This document shows, piece after piece, positions 48,636-59,045 of a stretch of 64,000 nucleotides of DNA (its first letter is position 1; every line of letters starts with the position of its first letter). Both the position numbers and the translations under genes were made by a program. Origin of the DNA: Siphonodentalium dalli (Eukaryota > Mollusca > Scaphopoda > Gadilida > Siphonodentaliidae); the NCBI GenBank assembly GCA_032622095.1, contig CP136064.1, positions 37,376,426-37,440,425 of the forward strand. Direction: 5' to 3'. The notes under the pieces were generated by a model. That model was not told the origin of the DNA, did no database searches, and saw nothing but the letters and a program-made list of their open reading frames with translations.

Positions 48636-50700
48636 TTCCATCTCCTAACTCGAATAATAACACACACCATGGCGCCTCAGCATTTATAACTGTTGGACTG
48701 TTCCATCTCCTAACTCGAATAATAACACACATCATGGCGCCTCAGCATTTATACATGTTGGACTGTCCCCTCTCCTAACTCGAATAATAACACACATCAT
48801 GGCGCCTCAGCATTTATAACTGTTGGACTGTTCCATCTCCTAACTCGAATAATAACACACACATGGCGCCTCAGCATTTATAACTGTTGGACTGTTCCAT
48901 CTCCTAACTCGAATAATAACACACATCATGGCGCCTCAGCATTTATAACTGTTGGACTGTCCCCTCTCCTAACTCGAATAATAACACACACCATGGCGCC
49001 TCAGCATTTATAACTGTTGGACTGTCCCCTCTCCTAACTCGAATAATAACACACATCATGGCGCCTCAGCATTTATAACTGTTGGTTTGTCCTCTCTCCT
49101 AACTCGAATAATAACACACACCATGGCGCCTCAGCATTTATAACTGTTGGACTGTCCCCTCTCCTAACTCGAATAATAACACACACCATGGCGCCTCAGC
49201 ATTTATCACTGTTGGACTGTCCCCTCTCCTAACTCGAATAATAACAAACATCATGGCGTCTCAGCATTTATAACGGTTGGACTGTCCCCTCTCCTAACTC
49301 GAATAATAACACACACCATGGCGCCTCAGCATTTATAACTGTTGGTTTGTCCCCTCTCCTAACTCGAATAATAACACCCACCATGGCGCCTCAGTATTTA
49401 TCACTGTTGGACTGTCCCCTCTCCTAACTCGAATAATAACACACACCATGGCGCCTCAGCATTTATAACTGTTGGACTGTCCCCTCTCCTAACGCGAATA
49501 ATAACACACACCATGGCGCCTCAGCATTTATAACTGTTGGACTGTCCCCTCTCCTAACTCGAATAATAACACCCACCAAGGCGCCTCAGCATTTATCACT
49601 GTTGGACTGTCCCCTCTCCTAACTCGAATAATAACACACATCATGGCGCCTCAGCATTTATAACTGTTGGTTTGTCCTCTCTCCTAACTCGAATAATAAC
49701 ACACACCATGGCGCCTCAGCATTTATAACTGTTGGACTGTCCCCTCTCCTAACTCGAATAATAACACACACCATGGCGCCTCAGCATTTATAACTGTTGG
49801 TTTGTCCTCTCTCCTAACTCGAATAATAACACACACCATGGCGCCTCAGCATTTATAACTGTTGGACTGTCCCCTCTCCTAACTAGAATAATAACACACA
49901 CCATGGCGCCTCAGCATTTATAACTGTTGGACTGTCCCCTCTCCTAACTCGAATAATAACACACACCATGGCGCCTCAGCATTTATAACGGTTGGACTGT
50001 CCCCTCTCCTAACTCGAATAATAACACACACCATGGCGCCTCAGCATTTATAACTGTTGGTTTGTCCCCTCTCCTAACTCGAATAATAACACACATCATG
50101 GCGCCTCAGCATTTATCACTGTTGGACTGTCCCCTCTCCTAACTCGAATAATAACACACACCATGGCGCCTCAGCATTTATAACGGTTGGTTTGTCCCCT
50201 CTCCTAACTCGAATAATAACACACATCATGGCGCCTCAGCATTTATAACTGTTGGACTGTTCCATCTCCTAGCTCGAATAATAACACACACCATGGCGCC
50301 TCAGCATTTATAACTGTTGGACTGTTCCATCTCCTAACTCGAATAATAACACACATCATGGCGCCTCAGCATTTATACATGTTGGACTGTCCCCTCTCCT
50401 AACTCGAATAATAACACACATCATGGCGCCTCAGCATTTATAACTGTTGGACTGTTCCATCTCCTAACTCGAATAATAACACACACATGGCGCCTCAGCA
50501 TTTATAACTGTTGGACTGTTCCATCTCCTAACTCGAATAATAACACACATCATGGCGCCTCAGCATTTATAACTGTTGGACTGTCCCCTCTCCTAACTCG
50601 AATAATAACACACACCATGGCGCCTCAGCATTTATAACTGTTGGACTGTCCCCTCTCCTAACTCGAATAATAACACACATCATGGCGCCTCAGCATTTAT
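47420..50700 (+). repeat. 1,624-bp tandem duplication in the satellite
   Basis: TATACATGTTGG (48,749 and 50,373), the 64-bp monomer with ACACACATGGC (near 48,846 and 50,470) and GGCGTCTCAG (47,631 and 49,255) recur at +1,624 (25 monomers minus 1). The first copy spans the end of the 7,020-bp block, so it was duplicated after that block formed. Confidence 0.8.
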
Positions 50701-52029
50701 AACTGTTGGTTTGTCCTCTCTCCTAACTCGAATTATAACACACACCATGGCGCCTCAGCATTTATAACTGTTGGTTTGTCCCCTCTCCTAACTCGAATAA
50801 TAACACACATCATGGCGCCTCAGCATTTATAACTGTTGGTTTGTCCCCTCTCCTAACTCGAATAATAACACACACCATGGCGCCTCAGCATTTATAACTG
50901 TTGGACTGTCCCCTCTCCTAACTCGAATAATAACACACACCATGGCGCCTCAGCATTTATAACTGTTGGACTGTCCTCTCTCCTAACTCGAATAATAACA
51001 CACACCATGGCGCCTCAGCATTTATAACAGTTGGACTGTTCCCTCTCCTAACTCGAATAATAACACACACCATGGCGCCTCAGCATTTATAACTGTTGGT
51101 TTGTCCCCTCTCCTAACTCGAATAATAACACACACCATGGCGCCTCAGCATTTATAACTGTTGGTTTGTCCCCTCTCCTAACTCGAATAATAACACACAT
51201 CATGGCGCCTCAACATTTATAACTGTTGGACTGTCCCCTCTCCTAACTCGAATAATAACACACACCATGGCGCCTCAGCATTTATAACAGTTGGACTGTC
51301 CCCTCTCCTAACTCGAATAATAACACACACCATGGCGCCTCAGCATTTATAACTGTTGGTTTGTCCCCTCTCCTAACTCGAATAATAACACACATCATGG
51401 CGCCTCAACATTTATAACTGTTGGTTTGTCCCCTCTCCTAACTCGAATAATAACACACATCATGGCGCCTCAACATTTATAACTGTTGGTTTGTCCCCTC
51501 TCCTAACTCGAATAATAACACACACCATGGCGCCTCAGCATTTATAACTGTTGGTTTGTCCCCTCTCCTAACTCGAATAATAACACACACCATGGCGCCT
51601 CAGCATTTATAACTGTTGGTTTGTCCCCTCTCCTAACTCGAATAATAACACACACCATGGCGCCTCAGCATTTATAACTGTTGGTTTGTCCCCTCTCCTA
51701 ACTCGAATAATAACACACATCATGGCGCCTCAACATTTATAACTGTTGGACTGTCCCCTCTCCTAACTCGAATAATAACACACACCATGGCGCCTCAACA
51801 TTTATAACTGTTGGACTGTCCCCTCTCCTAACTCGAATAATAACACACACCATGGCGCCTCAACATTTATAACTGTTGGACTGTCCCCTCTCCTAACTCG
51901 AATAATAACACACATCATGGCGCCTCAGCATTTATAACTGTTGGATTGTCCCCTCTCCTAACTCGAATAATAACACACATCATGGCGCCTCAGCATTTAT
52001 AACAGTTGGTTTGTCCCCTCTCCTAACTC

Positions 52030-52268
52030 GAATAATAATACACACCATGGCGCCTCGGCATTTATCGAATAACACACGCCATGGCGCCTCAGCATTTATC
52101 GAATAATAACACAATTTGGTGCCTCAGCATTTATCGAATAATAACACACACCATGGCGCCTCAGCATTTATAACTGTTGGTCATAACAATCCCCTCTTCT
52201 AACTCGAATAATAACACATACCATGGCGCCTCAACATTTATAACGGTTGGACAATCCCCTCTCCTAAC
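52030..52268 (+). repeat. Degenerate right edge of the satellite
   Basis: Three consecutive units are only about 33-36 bases (CATTTATCGAATAA joins directly to the next CACACCATGG), lacking the CTGTTGGACTGTCCCCTCTC half. The last two monomers carry insertions (GGTCATAACAATCCCC; GGACAATCCCC). This is the expected decay at an array margin and suggests that a 35-bp left half and a 30-bp right half can recombine separately. Confidence 0.85.
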
Positions 52269-52270
52269 AA

Positions 52271-52460
52271 TTTTGCGACGGATTGCTTACATTAGTTCTA
52301 TACAGTTCTATTTTGCGACGGATTGCTTTCATTAGTTCTATACAGTTCTATTTTGCGACGGATTGCTTACATTAGTTCTATACAGTTTTGAGACGGATTG
52401 CTTTCATTAGTTCTATACAGTTCTATTTTGCGACGGATTGCTTACATTAGTCCTATACAT
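52271..52460 (+). repeat. 40-bp minisatellite, five copies
   Basis: Unit contains TTTTGCGACGGATTGCTT and CATTAGTTCTATACAG; starts at 52,271, 52,311, 52,351, 52,386 (a 35-bp copy) and 52,426. It directly abuts the satellite. Confidence 0.9.
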
Positions 52461-52499
52461 TTGTTATCGAAAATAGTGACATGATCACTTAAAACAGTC

Positions 52500-52562
52500 A
52501 CAGGTATTAATTAACATATTACAGGTATTAATTAACATATTACAGGTATTAATTAACATATT
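52500..52562 (+). repeat. 21-bp tandem repeat, three copies
   Basis: Three perfect copies of a unit made of ACAGGTATTAATTAACATAT plus T. Each holds the palindrome TTAATTAA. Confidence 0.9.
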
Positions 52563-53280
52563 AATAGTTCGTGTATTTTTCGACCTCTTTTGATCACGGT
52601 AAGTACATAAGCACTTACTGCAGGTAACAGGTACGTCAACTTTTCCGCGTGCCGATTACGAGTCGACAGCTCGTAATCTATACATATATCCAAAAACGAA
52701 AATTTATTGATTTGTTTGCTTTGAACATTATTGAAAAGCTTTATGTCCATAAATTATGTACACGGACAAATACGTTTGACAAGTATGCGATTCGGGGTGA
52801 ACATCTAACTTATTTATTTATGGCGAATCACGTGGTTTCGAGTTTGGTGAGTACCACGCATTCAAAATGTGCAAACGCACCAACGAATAACATATGAGGA
52901 ACTGACACAAAACATAGCATTATGACTGTTTATGCATATGCTAGTTCATTTTTAAAACAAGTTGAAATACGGTAAAGTTCGGAATATGCAGTAGTTTTCT
53001 ATAACATTCTGACCAAAGTTTCCAATCTGAGGTTCGTGAATACATGAGTCCATACATCTAGGAGAATCCTTCGACTGACAACTTTGGACATAATGTTAGA
53101 GCATATTACTGTGAGTTTGGACACACATGAGGTATCAGCTTATTTGAAAAATAGTATAGAATCTGCTCGTAGCTGCCAAAATACTATTTAATATATCATT
53201 ATCCTTGTTGATTACCCTTTCCCTCGTTTCTTGTAGCATTATCGATCGCCGCGGCCATTTTGAATGCTTGATAGTCATCA
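52563..53280. other. Non-coding, no gene seen
   Basis: AT-rich sequence with short overlapping frames at 52,553-52,897. A GCCGCGGCCATTTTGAATG word near 53,247 resembles a YY1-type promoter motif, but nothing downstream supports a gene. Confidence 0.35.
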
Positions 53281-53505
53281 ACTCGAAACCACGTGACTCC
53301 CCACCGTGATACTAAATACTCATCAACTCGAAACCACGTGACTCCCCACCGTGATACTAAATACTCATCAACTCGAAACCACGTGACTCCCCACCGTGAT
53401 ACTAAATACTCATCAACTCGAAACCACGTGACTCCCCACCGTGATACTAAATACTCATCAACTCGAAACCACGTGACTCCCCACCGTGATACTAAATACT
53501 CATCG
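53281..53505 (+). repeat. 45-bp minisatellite with CACGTG, five copies
   Basis: Five essentially identical units start at 53,281, 53,326, 53,371, 53,416 and 53,461, each with ACTCGAAACCACGTGACTCC. Because 45 is a multiple of three and the unit lacks a stop in one frame, a 105-codon frame (53,293-53,610) runs through, repeating VTPHRDTKYSSTRNH. Nothing else supports it as a protein. Each unit has an E-box (CACGTG), so the array is also five E-boxes at 45-bp spacing. Confidence 0.9.
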
Positions 53506-54220
53506 ACGAGTAATTATCGCATCCAGAATAAGTTCAACAAATTAAACGGACATGGCTCATTCTTATCTCCAAATTTGTTTCTACGTAATTTGGAGCGACG
53601 GATACGATAGGTCGATAAATACAAGAACTATTGATATACCGGCTTCATATGCTCAGAAAAACACTTGCCAAAGTCACAGCCATTTTTCAACTTTTAGCTG
53701 GAAGTCAGACAAACGCTCTTTATTGCTACCATATCAGGAATAGAGTAACACGGAACGCTCTTTTCTGTTCCATGTCGTGCAAATGGCTGTTTTGTGTTTG
53801 GGACCCAAACACCGTATTCACTGTTGCATTTTTCATTATTTCAATGCGTCTTCTTGGGTTACATAAAGCTCGTAGAAAGGTAGATCAGATATTTATCGAC
53901 CTATTTCGATACTGAGAATAATTCAAAAGCGAATAATATTATGTGTATTTTGGAGCGCAAACCGCCATGTGGCTTTACGACAATTATACATGTATATGAA
54001 CATTACCCGCCAATGAATGGAATGACGTCTGTACTTTCTATGACATGTGTCTGCCGTCTGCTTATATTTCCTGATAATCCCTTCAGATGAAGTTTAGACC
54101 CGTCCAACGTATACTATTATAACTGGATAGAAAAATATGTTGTCGCGTTCGCCACGTTCCGGGATCAATATTGGTTGACATACCGTATTATTATATACGC
54201 ATGTGTGCTATCTTACACAA
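53506..54220. other. Non-coding, no gene seen
   Basis: Overlapping plus-strand frames at 53,552-53,915 (63 and 94 codons) have no recognised domain and no splice context. No other feature was found. Confidence 0.35.
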
Positions 54221-54410
54221 GAAGACATCCAAGCTATGAGACATGAATGACATGTGTCCCACTCATAAGAAGACATCCAAGCTATGAGACATGAATGACA
54301 TGTGTCCCACTCATAAGAAGACATCGAAGCTATGAGACATGAATGACATGTGTCCCACTCATAAGAAGACATCGAAGCTATGAGTCATGAATGACATGTG
54401 TCCCACTCAT
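54221..54410 (+). repeat. 48-bp minisatellite, four copies
   Basis: Units start at 54,221, 54,269, 54,317 and 54,365, each with GAAGACATC, AAGCTATGAG and CATGAATGACATGTGTCCCA. Copies differ by one or two bases (CCAAGC/CGAAGC; GAGACATG/GAGTCATG). Confidence 0.9.
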
Positions 54411-55640
54411 TCCACAAACATAATTGCTCCCAGAAAAATACAAAAAACTCTCGTTATTTCCGGCTGTTCTAGACAACGATTGTCCCCTTCTCAATATCAT
54501 GCGTTTTATCACTCCAATGAGTCTGTCACATGCAAACGACATATATAATCCGCGCATAAGTGTGTTCTGGTATTTGTCAAAATCTAATTGTATTTCGATC
54601 ACTGAAACGTGACAAAAGCCAGTAATAACCAGGCCTGCTTGAAGCGGGAAGACAACATGTCGCCACGGACGTGGCCAGAGAGTATGTGGGGGTGGGGTGG
54701 GATGGAGGTGTCCACATTCAAATTTCCAAAATGCGCCCCTCTTTAACTAGAATAAACTCCCAAGTTCGCGAAATTCCATTTGCACCACACCGTTAGGCAC
54801 AATGTTTTCTACAGTTACCTCAAGTTTTCCAACCTGACGAAGTTTGGAAAATATCCAACAGATGACCGCTTCATACAGTCATAAATGTATTACCCAATAG
54901 TAGGATAATGCGCGATCGTTGGTCTAACAGCAATACAAACTACAATCATTACTGGTTGACAAATAAAAAATGAGAACTATTTCAATCCATTTTGTTGTGA
55001 AATTTCCAAGTTCCAAAGCATTGAATTTCCAACTGTTGAACAATGTTATCAAAGTTGGAGGGGCGAGACACTCGCTGCCGACAAGCCCCTGCATGCTGTA
55101 CATGAGTTTAATTCTTTAATGTTCTAACCACATTTGGTACAAGAACCGTTCATGTTGAGAACAAAATAAAATTTTAATTGACATGTCATTAATGTAAACT
55201 TTACATAAATCAAACAAAATAAAAGTCATTCAATAGGTGTATATAAAGGTGTGCATGCCAAATAACCGATGCATGTCTATTCTAATAGATTTATTGTTTG
55301 GGGGTTCCGGCGATCTCGTTCTCCAGAAAGAACACCGGTTTTTGATGGCTATAAAATAACTCGACGAATGAGTATAATCAATAATTTGCACCGACAACAC
55401 AGACTCATTGCCCCGACAACACAGAATATTTGTTGGAACTCAATCCCCCGAGCGATAACGTCCGCAATCGATATAGGTGTACACTGATGATACGAGGAGG
55501 CATGAAGTGGCATCATAAATATAGCATGGGATAACACCGGAATGTTAAACGTATTCGATGGATGCTTTATATCGTATAACAAACAGGTGAGATGATTTGT
55601 TGTTGTAATGCCATGCGGAACCATATCATACAGTATTGAA
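54411..55640. other. Non-coding; possible retroelement tail
   Basis: No supported gene. At 55,040-55,185, GAGACACTCGCTGCCGACAA followed by an AACAAAATAAAATTTTAATT end looks like the 3' region of a 5'-truncated plus-strand retroelement, but no protein motif remains. Confidence 0.3.
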
Positions 55641-55649
55641 GAGTTTTTG

Positions 55650-55735
55650 TTTTAGTTACGGTTACATTGAAGTATAATAATTGGCTCTCGGTGTTTCAGA
55701 TAACTTGCCGAGACTTGCTGGCACATTATTTTGAA
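55650..55735 (+). repeat. Dispersed repeat with GTTACGGTTACATTGAAGTA
   Basis: This segment (AGTTACGGTTACATTGAAGT, then CAGATAACTTGCCGAGACTT) matches 59,285-59,350 over about 65 bases with gaps. Its first half also matches each unit of the 143-145 bp repeat near 57.4-57.7 kb and a shorter copy at 58,200. It is a low-copy family local to this end of the window. Confidence 0.5.
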
Positions 55736-56750
55736 TACAATGCTCTCTGTTGTTAGCTGATATATTGGTTTATGTTGGCCGCAAGGCACATCACCAGCAC
55801 TGATGTGGCCCAATTATTAATCATATGTGTCCATACACACGGTTTCTTGTTGCACCACACATGCATGGAAACCGCACCAGACCTGCTGCTGACATACCGA
55901 TTCAAACTACCATACCCAGGGACCTTCCTTGTGTTATTCTGCATTTGGAAGGCATATGGATATGCTTCATCATAGTGACTTCCAACAACATTTGCCCTGT
56001 GACTGTTTCTTTGACCATTTCGGGAGATTACTAGCTTTCAACTTTACCTCCGGACAGGTTGAACTAAACGACTGTGGATAACTGTCATTAGCGAGGCGTT
56101 CTTTTGTTTGGTAACATTTGGTGTTAGGTTGATTTTAGTCTGCCCATCTTGCCTTATTTTGGGTAGATAATCTATCTTTCCCTGTGTCCATGTCATTGAG
56201 CTTTGAAATCGAAACGATCACTTGTGCCAACTCATTATTCCACGACCTCGATTGGTCAGATCTCCTAATTGCGTCGTACAATTTCTATATATTGCTTCTA
56301 TCTTTCGATATTTAGATAACTATTGGTCACTGGGCGACTATATTATTTTAAGTCATAGAATAAACAAACCCCATGTATCGCTGGACACGCTGTTCTTCAT
56401 TCATCAAATTCGCAATCTCATCTGTATTTATAATTGCATCATTTAGAGTGCGAGGCCTTGCTTGTCTGACTCCGATTCTGATTTCAGAAAAAAGAGAGCG
56501 TCGATAAATTTATTTTTGGCAATAATGTCTCCGACCTCACCAGATGCAATCCTACATGCGAGTTGTGTCAACCCTCTGATATTTTGTCCCAACTCAGGTA
56601 AAACTTTACCTTATATCTGACGTATTTGTCTGAATATCGCTGTTTGCGACGAATTAGCAAATCGGTCCTTGATTGCATTAACCAACGTTTCGTAATCAGA
56701 GTAGAAATGTGACCCGCCATATCAAATCCAGTCGTACGTCGGGATTTTTT
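55736..56750. other. Non-coding, no gene seen
   Basis: Several 60-75-codon frames on both strands match no family and lack splice context. Confidence 0.35.
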
Positions 56751-57127
56751 TTTACCCTGTGCCAATTCATTCTCTTATATATGCGAGTCGACCATAGGTC
56801 GCCTCTCATATATAAGAGAATGCATTGGCCTAACAATTTTTTTTAAATTTTAATAATGTTTTCTTGTATTCTTTAACAATTTTATAATTTCACCCATACA
56901 GAGCCCCAGACAAACATGAGCTGACGACACTCTTCTATATGCTTCTATATATGTGTGGGGCTCCCTGCAGGGTAATGGATGTTTTTTATTTTATGTCCTA
57001 AAAATTGTAAGAAACATTTATTTAAAAAAAATGATAAAAAATTGTTAGGCCAATGCATTCTCTTATATATGCGAGACGACCTATGGTCGACTCGCATATA
57101 TAAGAGAATGCATTGGCACAGGGTAAA
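56751..57127. mobile_element. Double-hairpin MITE with 90-bp terminal repeats
   Basis: The ends are inverted copies for about 90 bases (left from TTTACCCTGTGCCAA, right to TTGGCACAGGGTAAA) with only a few mismatches. Each terminal repeat is itself a palindrome: CATTCTCTTATATATGCGAG, GTCGACCATAGGTCG, then CATATATAAGAGAATGCATT. The element can thus fold at three scales. The centre (about 56,845-57,035) is unique, with GAGCCCCAGAC and GTGGGGCTCC pairing. No transposase and no clear target duplication are seen. A related compact copy is at 21,645-21,838. Confidence 0.8.
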
Positions 57128-57366
57128 CAAAATTGTAAGAAACTATTGAAAACAAATTCTGAATATATTTTACTTACTCAGGATCATCAGTCAAGTTAAT
57201 AATAAAAATTCATTTTTGGCTCTTTCCTGACGATAATTTGAAATAACCTAGTTACATATACCATATTAAAATTTGCAATAGCTCTACGGTGATCTAGGCG
57301 TGAATACATATTTCGGATGTGATAAGGTTCACCCTCTGCCCTTATGTGGAAACTGAAGTCTCTCAG

Positions 57367-57765
57367 TCTCCAACTGTTGTTTGAGAAGTTATGCCACCGC
57401 TGCCACCAAATAATATAGCGAGCAAATGTGCATAATGATAGAGTTGCGTTGTTGCCCAGAGGTTTTAGTTGTGTTCTATACACTGAAGTAATAATGTGTC
57501 CTATTCCTGTCTCCAACTTCCCTGTGAAAATGTATGGTGCCGCTGCCACCAAATAATATAACGAACAAAGGTTATATACACAACGTTAGAGTGGTGTAGT
57601 TGCCGAGTGGTTTAAGTTACGGTTACACTGAAGTATTAGTGGGTCATCTTTCTGTCTCCAACTTCTCTGTGAGAATGTAATGCACCACTGCCACCAACTA
57701 CTATCAAGAGCAAGCGTATATACAGAATGTTATAGTGGTGTGGTTGCTGAGTGGTTTATGTAATG
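57367..57765 (+). repeat. 143-145 bp tandem repeat, nearly three copies
   Basis: Units start at TCTCCAACT at 57,367, 57,510 and 57,655, each followed by CACC(A/G)CTGCCACCAA, then AGTGGTGTAGTTGCCGAGTG and TTACACTGAAGTA. Copies are about 70-80% identical. GTTGCCGAGTGGTTTAAG resembles the A-box region of serine/leucine tRNAs, hinting at a SINE origin, but no B box is found. Confidence 0.75.
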
Positions 57766-58579
57766 GTTAAAGCACAAAAATTGTTCTTTACCAGAATCAA
57801 TCGAGTCGAAGACGAGATTTATTCTGGAAAAGAACTATTCGCGTGCTCTGACCGACTTAGAGCACAATTGATCCCACATAATGCAATCAACAGGAAATGT
57901 GCCGTTGCGCGTGTTTTGACCACGATGCACAATCCGTGCGCTGGCCGCGATTGGACACAATAGCCGGTTAGCCACGCACAACAACGTTATTAACAAGAAC
58001 TAATCGCCGTTGAATGTGAATATAGATATGTCCGAAACAACACGGACTGGTCCCACTTTGAAGCGCCCGTGCGATTTGTTTATTATGAGTTGCGTGTGCT
58101 TAACAATGGGATAATCACTGAACTATTCCTTCGCCACCCTTGGGAATTGGTGTGCTTTACCAAAAATCAGGGAACGATTGCAACAATGGGATTGTGTTCT
58201 AAGTTATGATTACAATGAAGTGAATTAAGTCTCGCACTTTGCGAAACCCCTAGCTGAAACGAGAAGATGTGTCCATTAAGGGTGGTATACATATCTCATG
58301 GACTCTTGAGTTTCAGCGATTTATAACAGTATAAGAAATATTTGTTTTCTCATGTCCACCGGGACATAAATTCTGCTATTGTTAGACCATTAACATTACT
58401 GATTGAAGACATGTCTTTTAAATCCTTCAATTCAAAATGAACTCTATATGATATCTGTATAACAATACATGCGTCTTTTCGAGACTGTCCAATCACACAT
58501 ATCCCCTACAGACCTTTTCAGATTATGTTTCATAATTCTCATATTTATTATCGTCATTACTTTCACATATCTGCCCGAA
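57766..58579. other. Non-coding, no gene seen
   Basis: A 70-codon frame at 57,751-57,963 has no recognised domain. A short copy of the dispersed GTTAYGRTTACAMTGAAGT repeat sits at 58,205-58,223. Confidence 0.35.
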
Positions 58580-59045
58580 ACTGTGTTCACGGCCATAGCA
58601 ATAAAGTCGCGCCATCCTGTATAATTATGTACCGCTATCTGGATGTGTTCACGGCCACATCTATAAAGTCGCGCCATCCTGTATAATTATAAATTGCGCC
58701 ATCCTGTATAATTATAAATTGCGCCATCCTGTATAATTATAAATTGCGCCATCCTGTATAATTATGTACCGCTATCTGGATGTGTTCACGGCCACAGCTA
58801 TAAAGTCGCGCCATCCTGTATAATTATAAATTGCGCCATCCTGTATAATTATAAATTGCGCCATCCTGTATAATTATGTGCCGCTATCTGGATGTGTTCA
58901 CGGCCACAGCTATAAAGTCGCGCCATCCTGTATAATTATAAGTCGCGCCATCCTGTATAATTATAAATTGCGCCATCCTGTATAATTATGTGCCGCTATC
59001 TGCTATAAAGTCGCGCCATCCTGTATAATTATGTGCCGCTATCTG
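58580..59045 (+). repeat. Composite 25-bp / longer-unit minisatellite
   Basis: A 25-bp unit (GCGCCATCCTGTATAATTAT plus AAATT) is repeated and periodically interrupted by a longer segment, GTACCGCTATCTGGATGTGT then TCACGGCCACAGCTATAAAG. Combinations of one to four short units per long unit give an irregular higher-order pattern over about 465 bp. A 77-codon minus-strand frame here is an artefact. Confidence 0.85.

Larger units (their letters stand above)
23331..52268 (+). repeat. 65-bp satellite array, about 445 copies
   Basis: A single head-to-tail array. The monomer, starting at TAATAACACAC, continues CATCATGGCGCCTCAGCAT, TTATAACTGTTGGACTGTC and CCCTCTCCTAACTCGAA. Spacing is 65 bases (for example starts at 23,711, 23,776 and 23,841). 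Most copies differ at only a few recurrent sites: CAC/CAT before ATGG, CAGCAT/CAACAT, TATAAC/TATCAC, CTGTTGGACT/CGGTTGGTTT, and GTCCCCTC/GTCCTCTC/GTTCCATC. Rare length variants (55 bp; 62 bp; 64 bp) mark larger duplications. Copies at the right edge are degenerate. It occupies 45% of the window and has no long open frame. Role unknown; centromeric, heterochromatic or simply tandem-amplified DNA are all possible. Confidence 0.97.

Noticed and set aside
23331-52268. Regular short repeats reminiscent of a CRISPR array
   Set aside because: Units are contiguous 65-bp copies with no unique spacers between conserved repeats, and the genome is eukaryotic with no cas-like genes. It is a satellite.
23331-52268. 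CENP-B box in the satellite
   Set aside because: No segment of the monomer fits the YTTCGTTGGAARCGGGA pattern at its essential positions.
53293-53610. 105-codon repetitive protein
   Set aside because: Open only because a stop-free 45-bp repeat keeps frame; no start context, splice sites or recognisable domain.
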